From: Paulownia fortunei
Lineage: Eukaryota; Streptophyta; Magnoliopsida; Lamiales; Paulowniaceae
Reading direction: 5' to 3'
Assembly: GCA_019321725.1 (NCBI GenBank)
Contig: CM033107.1
Span: 22,063,445 to 22,127,444, forward strand
DNA: 64,000 bases
The notes below the pieces were generated by a model. It was not told the origin of the DNA and ran no database searches. It was given only the letters and a program-made list of their open reading frames with translations. Made by a program: the position numbers and the translations under genes. Below, in pieces: positions 51,724 to 64,000 of this stretch. The number at the start of each line of letters is the position of its first letter. The first letter of the stretch is position 1.

Positions 51724-52703
51724 TAACAGTTAAGTACACTTTACGCTCATGTATTAATAATTTTGCATCAATTATCCCTATATATTAATAAAATATTCAA
51801 ATATCTCATTAAATCAATAAAAATATATAGATGAACAAAATTACCCTTAAACTTAATAAAATATAAATCTCATTTTGTCTTCTTTAAAATTAAATATTAA
51901 TTAATTTGATCTCATATTTTACTTAACTCTAATTTTATTAAATAAATAAACCTATAATTAAATTCCAAGTTGTCATGATTTATTTGTCAAATGTCAATTA
52001 ATTCGATTCCAAGTTTTATTTAAAACTAATTTTATTAAATAAATTAATTTTTAATTAAATAAATAAAAAAATATGATTTTAATAGTATAGAAAATACATA
52101 TTAAATAAAAAAATATCTCACATAAATTAATACTTAGAAAGCATCTCTTAGACTTTTTATTTTTATTTTTTCACTCGAAAGCTTTTAATTACATTAATAT
52201 ACTTTATAAGTTTTTTTTTCTAATTTTTTTTCTATTTCACATATAAATAACTACATATTAAAATTAGATTTGTTAATATATTAGTTTAATTAACTCTAAA
52301 TTTAACACTTATTTATTAAAGTTATATATCTAAAATGATAGTAATATAAATTTATGTGATATATATTTTTTTAAAATTTATTGTGTTTTCTCTATAATAT
52401 TAAAACTGTATTTGGCTATTTAATTATTTTATATTTAATTAAAAATTATTTTATTTTAAAAAATTAATATTGAATAAAATTTAGAATCAAATTGATTGAT
52501 ATTTAATTATAAAAGGGGCAAAGATTCCATAGTTTATAACAGAGGGGCAAAGTGAATTTAATTTTTTATTTAACTTAGGGGTATTTTAGTTCATCAATAT
52601 ATTTTTTATTAATTTAGATAGGTATTTGCAGATTTTATTAATAGAAAAAAATATTTGATACAAAATCAATTATACAAAGGAATAAAGTGTATTTAACCCT
52701 TAT
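51724..52703. mobile_element. Long-armed inverted-repeat element of about 1 kb
   Basis: The left arm starts cagttaagtacactttacgc. The reverse complement of the right end reads aagggttaaatacactttat. Arms match imperfectly for about 200 bp, with shared inverted words such as aataaaatattcaaatatct, gatgaacaaaattaccctta and their counterparts gatgaactaaaatacccct. It has no open frame of note. Confidence 0.6.
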
Positions 52704-54200
52704 ATTTATATGTACATCATACTTCATTCGATTCAAAATCATAAATTTGTTACATTGTATGTGCATATATTATATTTAATATGTACATTCTACTCCATTC
52801 ATTTTAAAATTATAGATTCGTTAGTGTTATTATTCAGTCAGACTATCTTTCTAATCGAATAATACAAAATGATAAAACAAACAATAAGATTTAATATTTT
52901 AGTTCTATTAAAATAATTTTTAAAAAACTAATATAATAAATTAGTTCAATCAAGTTTGACTTTATACTATCGCAAAATACAGTAATAATTTTAGATATTA
53001 AAATATGGATATTAATTATCAAGTGTTGGACAAAAGCAATACTGACTTTCCAAAAGAATTCTACATCATATTATTGAACTTTTCTATTTATTTTTTTGGC
53101 TAAAAGATCATAGTATATATTTGGGAAAGGTTAAAAGTAAGTACTTTTTAGCTTAGGGCCAGATTAGAGTACTTTTAGATGCTTTTGTTTCTCTGCTTTT
53201 TGATTACTTCTATCCAGAATATAAAAGAAAATTTTAGAGCCTAGAAGTAATAATATTTTTCATGCTTCCTTTTAGCCTATTGTGGCATTTTCTTGAATAG
53301 GTAGAAATCTATCTATTAGACTATGTCCACATCATATATATGCATTATATGATATTTAGATTAATCATACACATCGATGTATTTATTGTACATTTATATA
53401 TACGTACATGTTTGTATGTAAAAATTAACATAGTATAAGATGTATAAATTACAGTAAATAGGTGACACATATATTATACATATGTACATAATGTATTTAT
53501 ATACATGCCCACTACATCATGCAATAGTATCAACTTATATATCTATGTTTGTATACATGTATTTTAATATATACATTTATAAAAACTAATTCTGTACAAA
53601 GAATAGGTTACAATATACTTGAGTAAACATACATAAATATGCTTGTATATGTATAGTTTACATAATGCACATGTATGTATATGTATATATGTATATATGT
53701 ATTAATTTTGTATTACATGATAAAAAAATTTAAAAACTAGTTGATTATAATTATTCCGATTTATTATGCACAAAATAAAGGATTATCCATAGTTGGGGGG
53801 CAAACTGGGACTTAACAGGCGAGAATAGGTTTTTAAGCCTTTAAGGTACTTTGTAATTTTCATCATTTACAAACCATTCATTTTTCAACTTATTTCTCAC
53901 TTTTTCAACTGTTTGTACAAATAATTTTTACTTTTACAATTTTCACAATATTTTTATTTAATTTTAGATGCATGGTCTTTTTAAAAGTACTTTCAAACGT
54001 ACAAATAATATAAAAATTAAATCTACATTGGACTAATCAAATTATCATATTTGAATAATTAATTATAAAATAAGTACAATTATATTTATTAAATAATTAA
54101 TTTATTATATTTGTACAATAAATTTTCAAAGTGAAGTTGGGCTGTGGACAAATTGTGTTGCTCTGTGCCAGCTTGGGCACATAGGCCGGCTGCTTACTTG
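52704..54200. other. AT-rich intergenic DNA with a purine-pyrimidine alternating tract
   Basis: No gene is seen. From about 53330 to 53710 the sequence is dominated by alternating words such as tatatgtatatatgtatata and acatacataaat. Confidence 0.5.
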
Positions 54201-54461
54201 GCAAACAGCCATTGGTCCAATTCTACGTTTGTCACGCCAAGAAAGAAAAGTACTATTTGGAGCTACTCCCAGTCTCCAATCAGGTACGCCAAGATTATCT
54301 AGCTACATCTTTCACAATTTGTACCTTTAGGAAACAATTATCCTTTACCGTTCTGATTTCCTCGTTACGTCCTAAAGTACTACACGTTTGTGGAATTCCT
54401 GTCACACTGGATCATAGGGGGACCAACCGTTTCAACGGCCGTCTCTTTCTCCAAAATTTTG

Positions 54462-54470
54462 TATATAAAT
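54462..54470 (+). promoter_or_regulatory. TATA box of the VIT/VWA gene
   Basis: TATATAAAT lies about 90 bp upstream of the start codon and about 30 bp before a plausible transcription start. It is the best core promoter element in the window. Confidence 0.65.
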
Positions 54471-54558
54471 GACACCATAACCTGAACCGTTGGCTACGTA
54501 CTTCAAAAATAAACTCCACTCCACGAAACTGAAAAGCAACAAACGATCACGTTTGGCT

Positions 54559-57500
54559 ATGGCGGAGGATTTCGAGGCGGCGGTGGAGGATGGGCTGCGT
54601 CTCTCCAAGAGAATATATTTCGGCAAGGACAGGACGGTGGCGCCGCCGAAGCCTCCGTCGGTAATGGAAAGATCCGCCGGCCACTCGTACCTTCCGACTT
54701 CTCCCATGCTTTACGCTGTGATCGCCAAACCGGCGATCGTGGACAATCCTGATATTCCAAGCTACCAGCCTCACGTGCACGGAAGGTGCGATCCCCCGGC
54801 CTTGATTCCGCTCCAGATGAATGGAATTTCGTTGGAGGTGGATTGTTATCTGGACACGGCGTTTGTTACTGTAAGCGGCTCGTGGCGTGTGCATTGCGTC
54901 ATGGGCAGCCGTAGCTGTGATTGCCGCGTCGCGGTTCCTATGGGCGAACAGGTATCTTTAAGCGAAAGTTTTAGAATTTCTTTTTTTTTTTTTTTTTTGA
55001 AAAATTTACAGATTTTTGAGTTTTTCTTTTGGACGTTGAATTTGTTAGTTTTACTTAGTGAAATATGGTAGTATTTTTTTAAGATTCTTATTGGTGATGA
55101 TATATTTGTTATATGAATTAAAATTAAATATCTTATTATATAAAAAATAAAATACTTGAATAATAATTTATATCACATATATATGTATATATGTATACCA
55201 AATAGAAATATCTATCATACCGACTTCCAGTCTTATTTATTACATAATGCGAAGTAATAACTAATGCCATAAAGTTGGTCCACACGCGGCTTCACGAGTG
55301 TTAGGATTAATAATTATCCATGCATAAGTTACAGTAAATTTTTGACATTATATTTTTCAATTATATGGAGGCTATTGGCTTACCTGCAAATACAAAATGA
55401 CGAAGATTCAAAATTTAATATGTACGAGTAGATTATAAATATTTTATTAAAAATTATAATAAAAAAATTAATTAAAAAATATAAAAATGGATAAAATATG
55501 AATTTATAAATGTATGAGTAAGCTACTAATATAAAAAAAATGTTCATAATCAATAATAAGACTTATTTTTACATTATTTCTATATATATTGTAGTTGTAC
55601 TTATTTTTAAATAATGTAAAAAATATTTTATATGAATTTTTATATTATTTAATTAATAATTATTACAGAACTTTGATATAACTATTTAACAATAATTAAT
55701 ATTTTTATAAATTATTAGAATTTTTAATTTTTATTTATTTGATATTCAATTAATATTTATAAGTAATTTTAAAATCTTAATTAAACATTATAAGTATTGA
55801 TTAAAACAGAGTATTACTCATCAAATATTAGACAAATAAGTATAATATATATACTAATATTTCACTTTAAATATATGACCATTATTTAATAAATTCAGAA
55901 TGTATACTAGATATGTAAATATTTTTCAATAATTTGTATATATTATGTATTATATCTGTATAATATGAGTTTTAACTAATCAAACTACAATATTTGCTGC
56001 TATGTTGTCATAGATTTGCCGTTGAAGCCAATGTTAGTTTTTGCTGCTTCAAATGACTCAACAGATAGAGATGTCAATGGGATTAGGTAAAATTTAGACG
56101 TCGAATTTATTTTAAAATATCATATAAATATAAACAAATATAATTTCAATTTTATCTTGCATGTTGGCCTGTTTGAGGCTTTGTTTTGAAACTATAAAGG
56201 AGTGTGGTATGGATCTTGAATTTTAGGTTTCAAATTCGAACCTAACCCAAACTCAATCTATTTAAATGCATTTAATTTTTATTTGTTATATATACATATA
56301 TATTTAGTTAAGTGATGTATATTTATGTATATACAAAAAATGTGCATATTACATACATAGAATTGCATATAAAATATAAATATAATACTCTTATCAATAA
56401 AAATAATAATATAAAATTAATAAAATAATTTATATGCTTTAAAAGAATTATTTATGCATAATCACTCATCATTCTGCAGCCTCTAAATCTTTTTCATATT
56501 TTCTCTTGCTTAAGAAGGGTGAATTTATTCTCTTTTTTCTCAAGAGGTACATTATTTGGATAACAGGGTTCAATTCTAGGTGTTGGGGTTGAGCTATCCA
56601 GGAAATCATATTGTACTCAACTAATTGCCATGGACAATGAAAGTGCTACAGAAAACGTAGCAAAGATTGAGGATGGAGCATTTTTAAAACCCCATGTTTT
56701 CACTCTTACAGTCCCAAAGGCAAGTTTCATATTGCAGTTATTGGGCTCTCATCTTCATATTTCATAACATGTTGTGCTGTAATTTACTACATCTTTATGA
56801 GATATATGTGAATCCTTTTCAGATAGATGGAGGGACAAATCTTTCCGTTAAACTTAGATGGTCTCAAAAGTTAATGTATCACGACGGTCAGTTTACGTTG
56901 AACATTCCGTTTAATTTTCCAGACTATGTAACACCTGCTGGGAAGAAGATCTCTAAACATGAAAAGATACAGTTGAATGTCAACTCTGGTCCTGGAACAG
57001 AGATTTTGTGTAAAATGACTAGTCATCCTTTGAAGGTGACGTTACATATTCAGGGCTTGATGATTATGCGGAACAACTAAGAATGATTTAATAATGGTTA
57101 ATCTTTTTTGAAAATTTTAGGAGCAACTCCGACAAGCAGGAAAGTTGGGTTTCTTATATGAATCTGATGTTCTTTCATGGTCAAGCAGTGACTTTGCGTT
57201 CACATACACAGTAAGATTTCATTTGCATGCGTTTTGTATTAAGTGATGAATTGCTGCTATTCCAAGATGACAGCAAATGATGTTGTACTTTCTGGAGAAG
57301 AAAAGAGAACGAAGAAAATGTTCTCATGCCACGAATCAATAATTAAATTTTGATTATTCTAGATAAGTACCTGTGCATTGGAAATGGATTTCTGATTTGG
57401 CCTAAGAGAAATTGATTAATTTCAGATTTGCATGTTTTCAGATATCTTCAATTGATACTTATGGTACTGTGCTTTTGAATCCTCCATCATTACTCGATGT

Positions 57501-60500
57501 TGATCGTAGAGAGATGTTCTGTTGTTATCTTTTTCCAGGAAAGAAGCAGAGTGGAAAGGTAAATTGAGTATCTTGCCCTCACAGCTTTATTATGAATTTT
57601 GAAATCTTTTTTGGTAGTTAATGCCTATTTATGTGACAAAGCAAGAAAAGACATTCCCATTGAAGATCTTTGTGCGTGCTCTTCAGCTATTAGCATAATT
57701 AATTGATGAATGGTCACACAGTAATGAATGATATCCAAACAAAGCTGCTGAATTTGTTTTTTGCATCATCTCATTAATCTGATATTTGAAAATGAGAAGA
57801 GAGATAGTGGACCACATTCAATTGCAAACTGTCAATGATAAGCACAAAATTAGTGATAGGGTGTGAAACTTAATTCTAAGTGTGGTATATTAACTCAAGT
57901 AGAAGTGACCGTGTGCATCATTGTGGAATAATTATCAATGCATACCAATTGCTTGATTAGTATCTGTCTCCGCCATTCTGTAATTCATCATTAACTTGTA
58001 ATTTTAAGAAAGCACTAATCCTTTCATTATGCTTCACTCATATTAGTTCAGTGGAAAATTCGATATGTCCCATCAATATTGTGCTTTCGTCTACCTTATT
58101 TTGAGTTTAAAGCATTACCTGCTGTCTATTTTAGTATGTGACTGTAGCAAGTTTCAAATACATTCCCATAATGCAGAAAATATTTATCTTTATAAAAAAC
58201 TTTGAGCATTTAAGTGCTAGAAAAAAGCACGACTATAGGAGTAAAACTACAGATTGGTCATGTTATGATGGAGCCAATTTTTGTTTTATAAGGACTTATC
58301 TCCGACATCATATTATAAGATAGTTTACTTAGTATAGAGGGTATGCATGTTTGTTTTGCGAGTGACAAGAAATAACGATGAAACTTGTGAGAAAGATTAA
58401 GTCCTAAACTTTTATCAATTTTAGAGGAATGCTGTACAGATATGCCAATGCGCGAAACCAGTAAGTCCCTGAATTTCGTATCCTGCATTCATTGCTACAG
58501 GGATCCAAATGCTGCCGTATGCAGATGCATGTCCTTTTGCCAGGTTCTTTAAAAAAAATACTATTTTATCTTTAAGATGAGATGAAAAAATGCCATACCC
58601 TTCTTGAGTGTCGAGTATTCAAGAGAGATACTTGAGCCTCAGTATAGTGGTCAGTGTAGCATAGCCTGTAATTGGAAAAGAATGGATTTTAAGGTCTTCA
58701 GATCCTTAGCAATATTACACCTTTACTGGTTCATTGCCATGTTCTAACAAATCAACAATTCATTTTTCTGCTTTTGGAGTAACATGATTGAATTCCGTTT
58801 GATATGATGTACAGGTTTTTAGGAGGGAAGTGGTGTTTGTCGTTGATATAAGTGGAAGTATGAGGGGTAAATCTCTTGAAGATACCAAAAATGCTCTCTT
58901 TGCTGAGCTTGCAAAGCTTAATCCTGAAGACTTGTTTAATGTAATTGCATTCAACGGTGAAACTTACCTATTATCATCATCTCTGGAGCCAGCAACTTCA
59001 GCAGCTATTGAGAACGCAACTCAGTGGATCATTTTGAACTTTGTAGCTGGTGGTGGGACAAATATTCTGCTTCCTCTAAACCAGGTCTTTTTCATTGTCC
59101 TATATATTTGGCAAATTCTCATTTTTCTTGTGTCTTTTCACCAACTAACGGACATTGGACCTTTCCTTTTTTGTTCTGATTTGAGGTCATTTATGCCTGT
59201 TCTTGATTCCAGTAATATCGGATCCCTAGTATATAGGTTGAATGACATGGTGACTCCCAGTGCGGTCATATAATTGATGTATGGAATCAATAACAAAGTA
59301 TTGATGACTGAAAAATTAGATGAGAAGCTAGTTACCGGTTTTATTTGCCAAGTACTGCACATATTTTGAAGTTACATCATCAAAGAGCATGTGTTGTTAG
59401 CATTCACTTTATTCCAATGGTGTTTAAACATAAGTAGTTAATTAAATTGCAAAATCATATCTTATTTCCTGTGACTCTACATAGGCCAGGAAGTGATTAT
59501 TGAAGGGCATCTCTTATGTGCATTCATTTACTGATGTTTGAATAGTCTAGGTGATGGTATACTTCTCATGGGATTGGACATATGAATAATTCATGTGCTT
59601 TAGGTGAAATGCAAGCAGATTCAGTCTGTTTGGAATGGGATTATCAAATGGTCATACTTTATGCGCATTCATGCTTGCTAACAGATGTTGAACAACTTTA
59701 TTTGGTGAAAGCTTGTTTAACCTTCACTAAATAGTTATACTTGGCCTCCTGGTATAGTTTCTGCATGCATGCTCATCTCAAATTCTCTAGTCATAGGTTG
59801 GAAGAATGCTTAGTGTTTGTGGTTTCTTATTCTACTGGTTAATTACCCATGTCAATTATATCTCCTTGGCTCTGCGGAAAAGATGTTAAAACATTGACCT
59901 CACTTTTAATGCTTCTGGAAAGAAGGCAGCAAAATTGTGGAAAAATATGTGTTAGTCATTGCATTTTCAATTATTTCACAGATCAAACAAGTGTTAGCTG
60001 AACTATTTTTCCTTTTCTTTTTGATAGCATTCATGGAAATTACCATATGGGAACTTTAACAGAACCTCCTTTTAACTTGTCAGGCCATTGAGATGTTATC
60101 TGATAGTCGCAACTCTATCCCAATCATTTTCCTCATTACCGATGGGGCTGTTGAAGATGAGAGACATATTTGTGATATTGTGAAAAGTCAGTTAACAAAT
60201 CGAAAAAATGTTTCACCACGAATATACACACTTGGCATAGGTATGATTTTTGTTTTACTGGTGTATTTCGAATGTTTCTCATATCACTGAAAAGCCTTAA
60301 ATTTTTCTGCTAGAGATAGTGCAAAGTTAAGCAGAGTGTTGCCATCTTTGTTTCTGCGTAATAATAGTTGACATCCAGCATTACTCACTGAATCCACTAA
60401 ATGTTAAAAATAAAACTTCAGAACTCGGTTGTGCCAGCCGACTATGATGCAACACATCTTTACCTGCTTCCTTACGCATCCATCAGCTTATGCTGATTTT

Positions 60501-63500
60501 CTTCTTCCTCAGGTTATTAGCAGTTAGAGTAACAGGTCTAAGTTTGGCACAGCCATCTGTCAGCTTCTTGCTGCACTAAACCATCATTAATGGTAAAAGA
60601 GCAAACTAATTTCATCAACAGTGAAAATTTTGAACACATCAATATAAAACATTCTTCTTATTGTTGTCCACACAAGAAGAACACCATTTTGGTAATTCCA
60701 ACATGGTAAATAGCTACTCTCTTGGGTTGCAGATGCCTAATATTTTGGCGATGTCATGTCTGATGGCCTAATTTGATTTCTACCAGTAAGTTTGACTTTT
60801 AGGTAATCTTATATCTACAGCATTATGCATCATTTTTACACTTCGAATTTGCTCCCTCTTATGGCCTTTAAATCTTCAATCCTTTACTATTGCTCTCATT
60901 GCAATGCTTTACTTTTCTTGTAGTTAATTAGTTATTCTAATATGTTAGGTATATTCTGTAATCATTATTTTCTTCGAATGCTTGCAATACTTGGTCGCGG
61001 GCATCATATTGCTGCTAATGATGTGGGTAAGTCTTTCTTCTTTGGATTGAAGATCCTTCTTCTTGTAATGTTCTGAGGCTATATTGTGCTAGTCTTTTTC
61101 TCTTCAAATAGTTGCTTAAGCTGCCTTTATAACACTAAACAATTGTTTTATGATGAAGGGTGGAAATGAGAAGTAAAAAACTGATCTAAGAGTTACAATA
61201 ATCAATATTGATCCATAACAATGTTAAATTGCATAATTGATATCGAAAACATAAAATGGCTGTAAGAGTACTATATTACAGTGCTTCCTTTTATGAAATG
61301 TATTGAATGAGTACCTCATCTAAAAGTTTAAATTGTTAGAGAAGAGAGTAGCTTAATATTTAATAACTCTAAAATGACCGCTTACATACACACAATAACA
61401 ATATTCTTCCCTTCCCTGGGCCCTAATCTCGTCCGCTCTCCCATGCCCCAATTCCCAACCCCTCCTGCAGCGCACCCACATATCTGTTTTTCTGTGAGCC
61501 TATATATATGTGTGTGTGTATACATATGCATAAATGACCATTTATATATTATATATATGTATATATACGAATGACTATATATGTATATGTACACATAGGA
61601 TGCTACATGGGCAATTTTTTTGGTATTTAATAATATAATTTAATTTTCTAACACATTTTTAATATTTTTTCTTTTTTCTTTTATATTTGTCCACATAATT
61701 GCCAAATCATTGATTTTCCCTCCAAATCTTGAAAATCAAGCCACATAATAAGCAAGTTTGGTGTCAAGTCAGCAAATTTCGGGAGAAATTGAATTTTTTG
61801 TGCAAAATTGAACTAAAATTATAAAATTTTAAAAGTTAGTATATGCAAATTGCTGGTCGAAAAAAAAAAAAAGGACGAAGTCTCTATATATTGGCAGGAC
61901 CAATTGCAATTTTGCCATGAAATAATTATCCCGAGAATTTTGTCTATTCACTCATCCTTGTTGATGGTTAGAGTCGGTTAGACATATATCCTTTTTGGTT
62001 TGGTATTGCTTGATTTATTGTATTTTTCCTTTGCACTTCTGTGAATTCTATATTCAGTTTCCACTAGTAAATCAGCAAAGTACTCTAATCCTCTTCACAA
62101 TGCGGAGATAACTGCCTCAGGCAATCCAAGATCCACTTCTAATTGTTTCTGTGATTTGGCAGATTCAATTGAGGTTATATTGGGAGGACTATTTGCGAGA
62201 GCGTCGTCTATCAATCTTGCAAATATTGCTTTTGAGAATCTTGATGAAATTGTTGATTTTGAGGTACTTTCCACCTGTCTTCCTTTCCCTATATTCAATG
62301 CTATATAATCATGGAAGTCATTTACAGTTTCCCTGGCACTACACAAGTCCTTTCCATTTTTATGCTGAGGCGAGTATTATACTTGCTACCGTAAGAAATA
62401 CAGATGAAATTCTTACTGTCATGCCCACAATAATCAGTTCTGAAATGGATTACAGTATAAAGATGCTAAATCTTAATGTATAGCATGGCAGACTTCTGAA
62501 ATCTCTTTGTTTGCTAAGAATCTGAATTACAACTTACACAAAAGCACACACATACACACTTTTTAATGTTTTGGTTTTTAAGAATGTTACTTTTTTTATT
62601 CACAATTACTTCTTACCTTTAGTGATTGTGGGTACTGCATCCAGTTAAATATTGCTCTGTCACTTGTCAAGTGCACACATTTTTAACAAGGAGTTGATGT
62701 TCATGTTAGGTGTTTCCTTCTCGAATTCCAGACCTTTCCTCTGAAAGCCCCTTGATTGTGTCAGGCAGATACTGTGGAACATTTCCAGAGACCCTTAAAG
62801 TTAAAGGTATCCTTCCAGATATGAGTAATTTTTCAGTAGACCTGAAGGCGGAAGATGCAAAGGAAATACCTGTTGGCAAGGTGATACTTACTTCAGTGCT
62901 TTGCTGTGAAATGCAGTTAAAGGATGGGAAATCAACTTTTTCTGGTCGATACACAATTTTTCCTTCTTTTCAAAGCGGAATTGCCATAAATCTTTTCTGC
63001 ATGTTCTGGAATGATAACTTGTTGGCTATGAACTGTTGCATTACTATTTTTATCAAATATTTTTCCTCATAAAGGAAATAACTTATACGCATTTTGAATC
63101 CTTGCCAACCAAAATGCTGGTTATTCTTTGTTGCTTGCTATTTTCTAGGTTTTAATTCTGCATATTTTCTCACGAGTTCCGTTTTTTGTTTCTTCTCATT
63201 ATTCATTTTTTTTTTTTTTTTGTTTTTGGGAGTGCCATTTAAACTGTTAACATTTGTGGAAGAATTTCATTTCTGGCAAGTTGATATGGTTCTTTGATGT
63301 TGGACCTGTGTGTTCCAATTCGCACATTGCCTGTTTAAGAATCTTTACCTTAATGTTTTGGTTGTCTTACTCATGCTGGAGTTAGTTCTTAGCATAGAAG
63401 CTTTACCAGATAGGAATTGATCCAACTTTTCTCCTTAGTTTTAAAATATGTTTTTCATTAGAATTAACTAATCTTTTTTGTTTCGTGTGCTAGTTATTAA

Positions 63501-64000
63501 TTTGTTTCATTGCCCTTTATTGATGATTTCCATGAGAAAAATTCTCACCGTAGATAACTGACTAAATCTAGTCTCTATCTTATGACATTCATTTTGATAA
63601 TTTTGAATTATCACAGATGCTAGCTAAGCAAGAGATTGAACTACTTACAGCTGAGGCCTGGTATTCAGATAATAAGGAGCTCAAGGAGAAGGTACTTCCT
63701 GTTTGTATACTAATTGCTTTTAAATTTTTGATCAAGGTCGTAAATTAGGCATTGTAGAGAAGCTTTAGATATGCAGGTTCCAGATTTTGGCTTTGAGAGT
63801 TCATTCATCTGAGAAAAATATAAGAATTTTTATTGATAAATGGTTAGACTGTCCCAGATTAAATAATTGCACCAGATCTGGACGCCTTTGCAGTGCTATT
63901 ATGCTTTTGTTTGTTTGTTAGTTTTTTTTTTTTTTTGTGGTGGAGTTGGGTGTGGGGGGAATTGAATGTTAAGTTTTTATGTGATTGAATATTTATCTTT
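54559..64000 (+). CDS. Plant VIT/von Willebrand factor A domain protein (inter-alpha-trypsin inhibitor heavy chain-like), 3' partial
   Basis: Eleven exons are seen: 54559-54951, 56567-56719, 56823-57035, 57121-57210, 57442-57558, 58815-59084, 60084-60240, 60949-61026, 62163-62263, 62710-62880 and 63617-63691. They encode 606 residues in one phase-consistent frame, and the gene runs past the right edge. The N-terminal third resembles the VIT-like region (MNGISLEVDCYLDTAFVTVS, then VKLRWSQKLMYHDGQF and FNFPDYVTP). The VWA domain starts at about residue 328 with a complete MIDAS motif, DISGS (Asp333, Ser335, Ser337), plus GGGTN and TDG (Asp432), so metal binding is expected. The similarity is to Arabidopsis At1g19110-type proteins of unknown function. 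Intron 2 has a GC donor. The first intron is 1.6 kb and AT-rich. Confidence 0.92.
56720..56822 (+). other. GC-AG intron in the VIT/VWA gene
   Basis: Exon 2 must end at 56719 to keep phase 0 into the next exon (VPK then IDGGTNLS). The donor reads AAG|GCAAGT, the standard consensus of minor-frequency GC-AG introns, and the acceptor is ttttcag. Confidence 0.85.
61495..61600. repeat. TA/TG microsatellite in VIT/VWA intron 8
   Basis: The tract mixes tatatatatgtgtgtgtgta, ttatatattatatatatgta and related alternating words. Confidence 0.8.

Noticed and set aside
54212..54472. 86-residue plus-strand frame before the VIT/VWA gene
   Set aside because: It lies across the promoter and overlaps the TATA box. 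There is no protein similarity.
54490..55071. Start of the VIT/VWA protein at an ATG at 54490
   Set aside because: The family-like N terminus begins at the ATG at 54559 (MAEDFEAAVEDGL). The extra 23 residues are leader-like.
61374..61594. Short frames on both strands in VIT/VWA intron 8
   Set aside because: They are low-complexity translations of the TA/TG microsatellite.

Overview
The window is nuclear DNA from a flowering plant, very probably a eudicot. Genes are split by GT-AG introns, gaps are very AT-rich, and every recognised product is a plant protein: a cysteine-rich type-C G-gamma subunit, a LURP-one-related protein, a CCX cation exchanger, ribosomal protein S29, methylthioribose-1-phosphate isomerase, a trichome birefringence-like acetyltransferase, a long P-class PPR protein, and a plant VIT/VWA protein. 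I cannot name the species from sequence alone.

Layout, left to right: G-gamma (-, 95-2930, 5 exons); LURP-one-related (+, 10827-11909, 3 exons); CCX-type exchanger (-, 14534-16509, single exon, broken by one missing base); RPS29 (+, 21556-23247, 3 exons); mtnA-type isomerase (-, 24476-28136, 9 exons); TBL protein (+, 34311-38212, 6 exons); PPR protein (-, 45742-48447, single exon); VIT/VWA protein (+, from 54559, 11 exons seen, runs off the right edge). I assembled the split genes by hand from splice signals, reading phase and family motifs. Each complete reconstruction is an exact multiple of three.

The eight genes strictly alternate in strand, which gives four divergent and three convergent gaps. 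The divergent gaps are long, extremely AT-rich and hold the mobile-element debris: four long-armed inverted-repeat (foldback) elements at about 19.9-21.4, 28.5-29.8, 31.5-32.0 and 51.7-52.7 kb, and most of a family of short elements resembling hAT MITEs. The gap between the TBL and PPR genes differs. It carries a nine-copy minisatellite of about 105 bp and a set of splice-like exons on the PPR strand, perhaps a spliced PPR 3' UTR.

The genes do not form a pathway. They are ordinary housekeeping or signalling genes: signalling (G-gamma), ion transport (CCX), translation (S29), methionine salvage (MtnA), wall polysaccharide acetylation (TBL), organelle RNA processing (PPR). The main points of interest are small structural changes inside genes: a recent in-frame exon duplication in the TBL gene, a 75-bp tandem repeat copying a splice acceptor of the isomerase gene, a frameshift in a G run of the CCX gene, a GC-AG intron in the VIT/VWA gene, and a 1.25-kb near-palindrome that could be transcribed as a long hairpin RNA. 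I found no obviously new multi-gene system.
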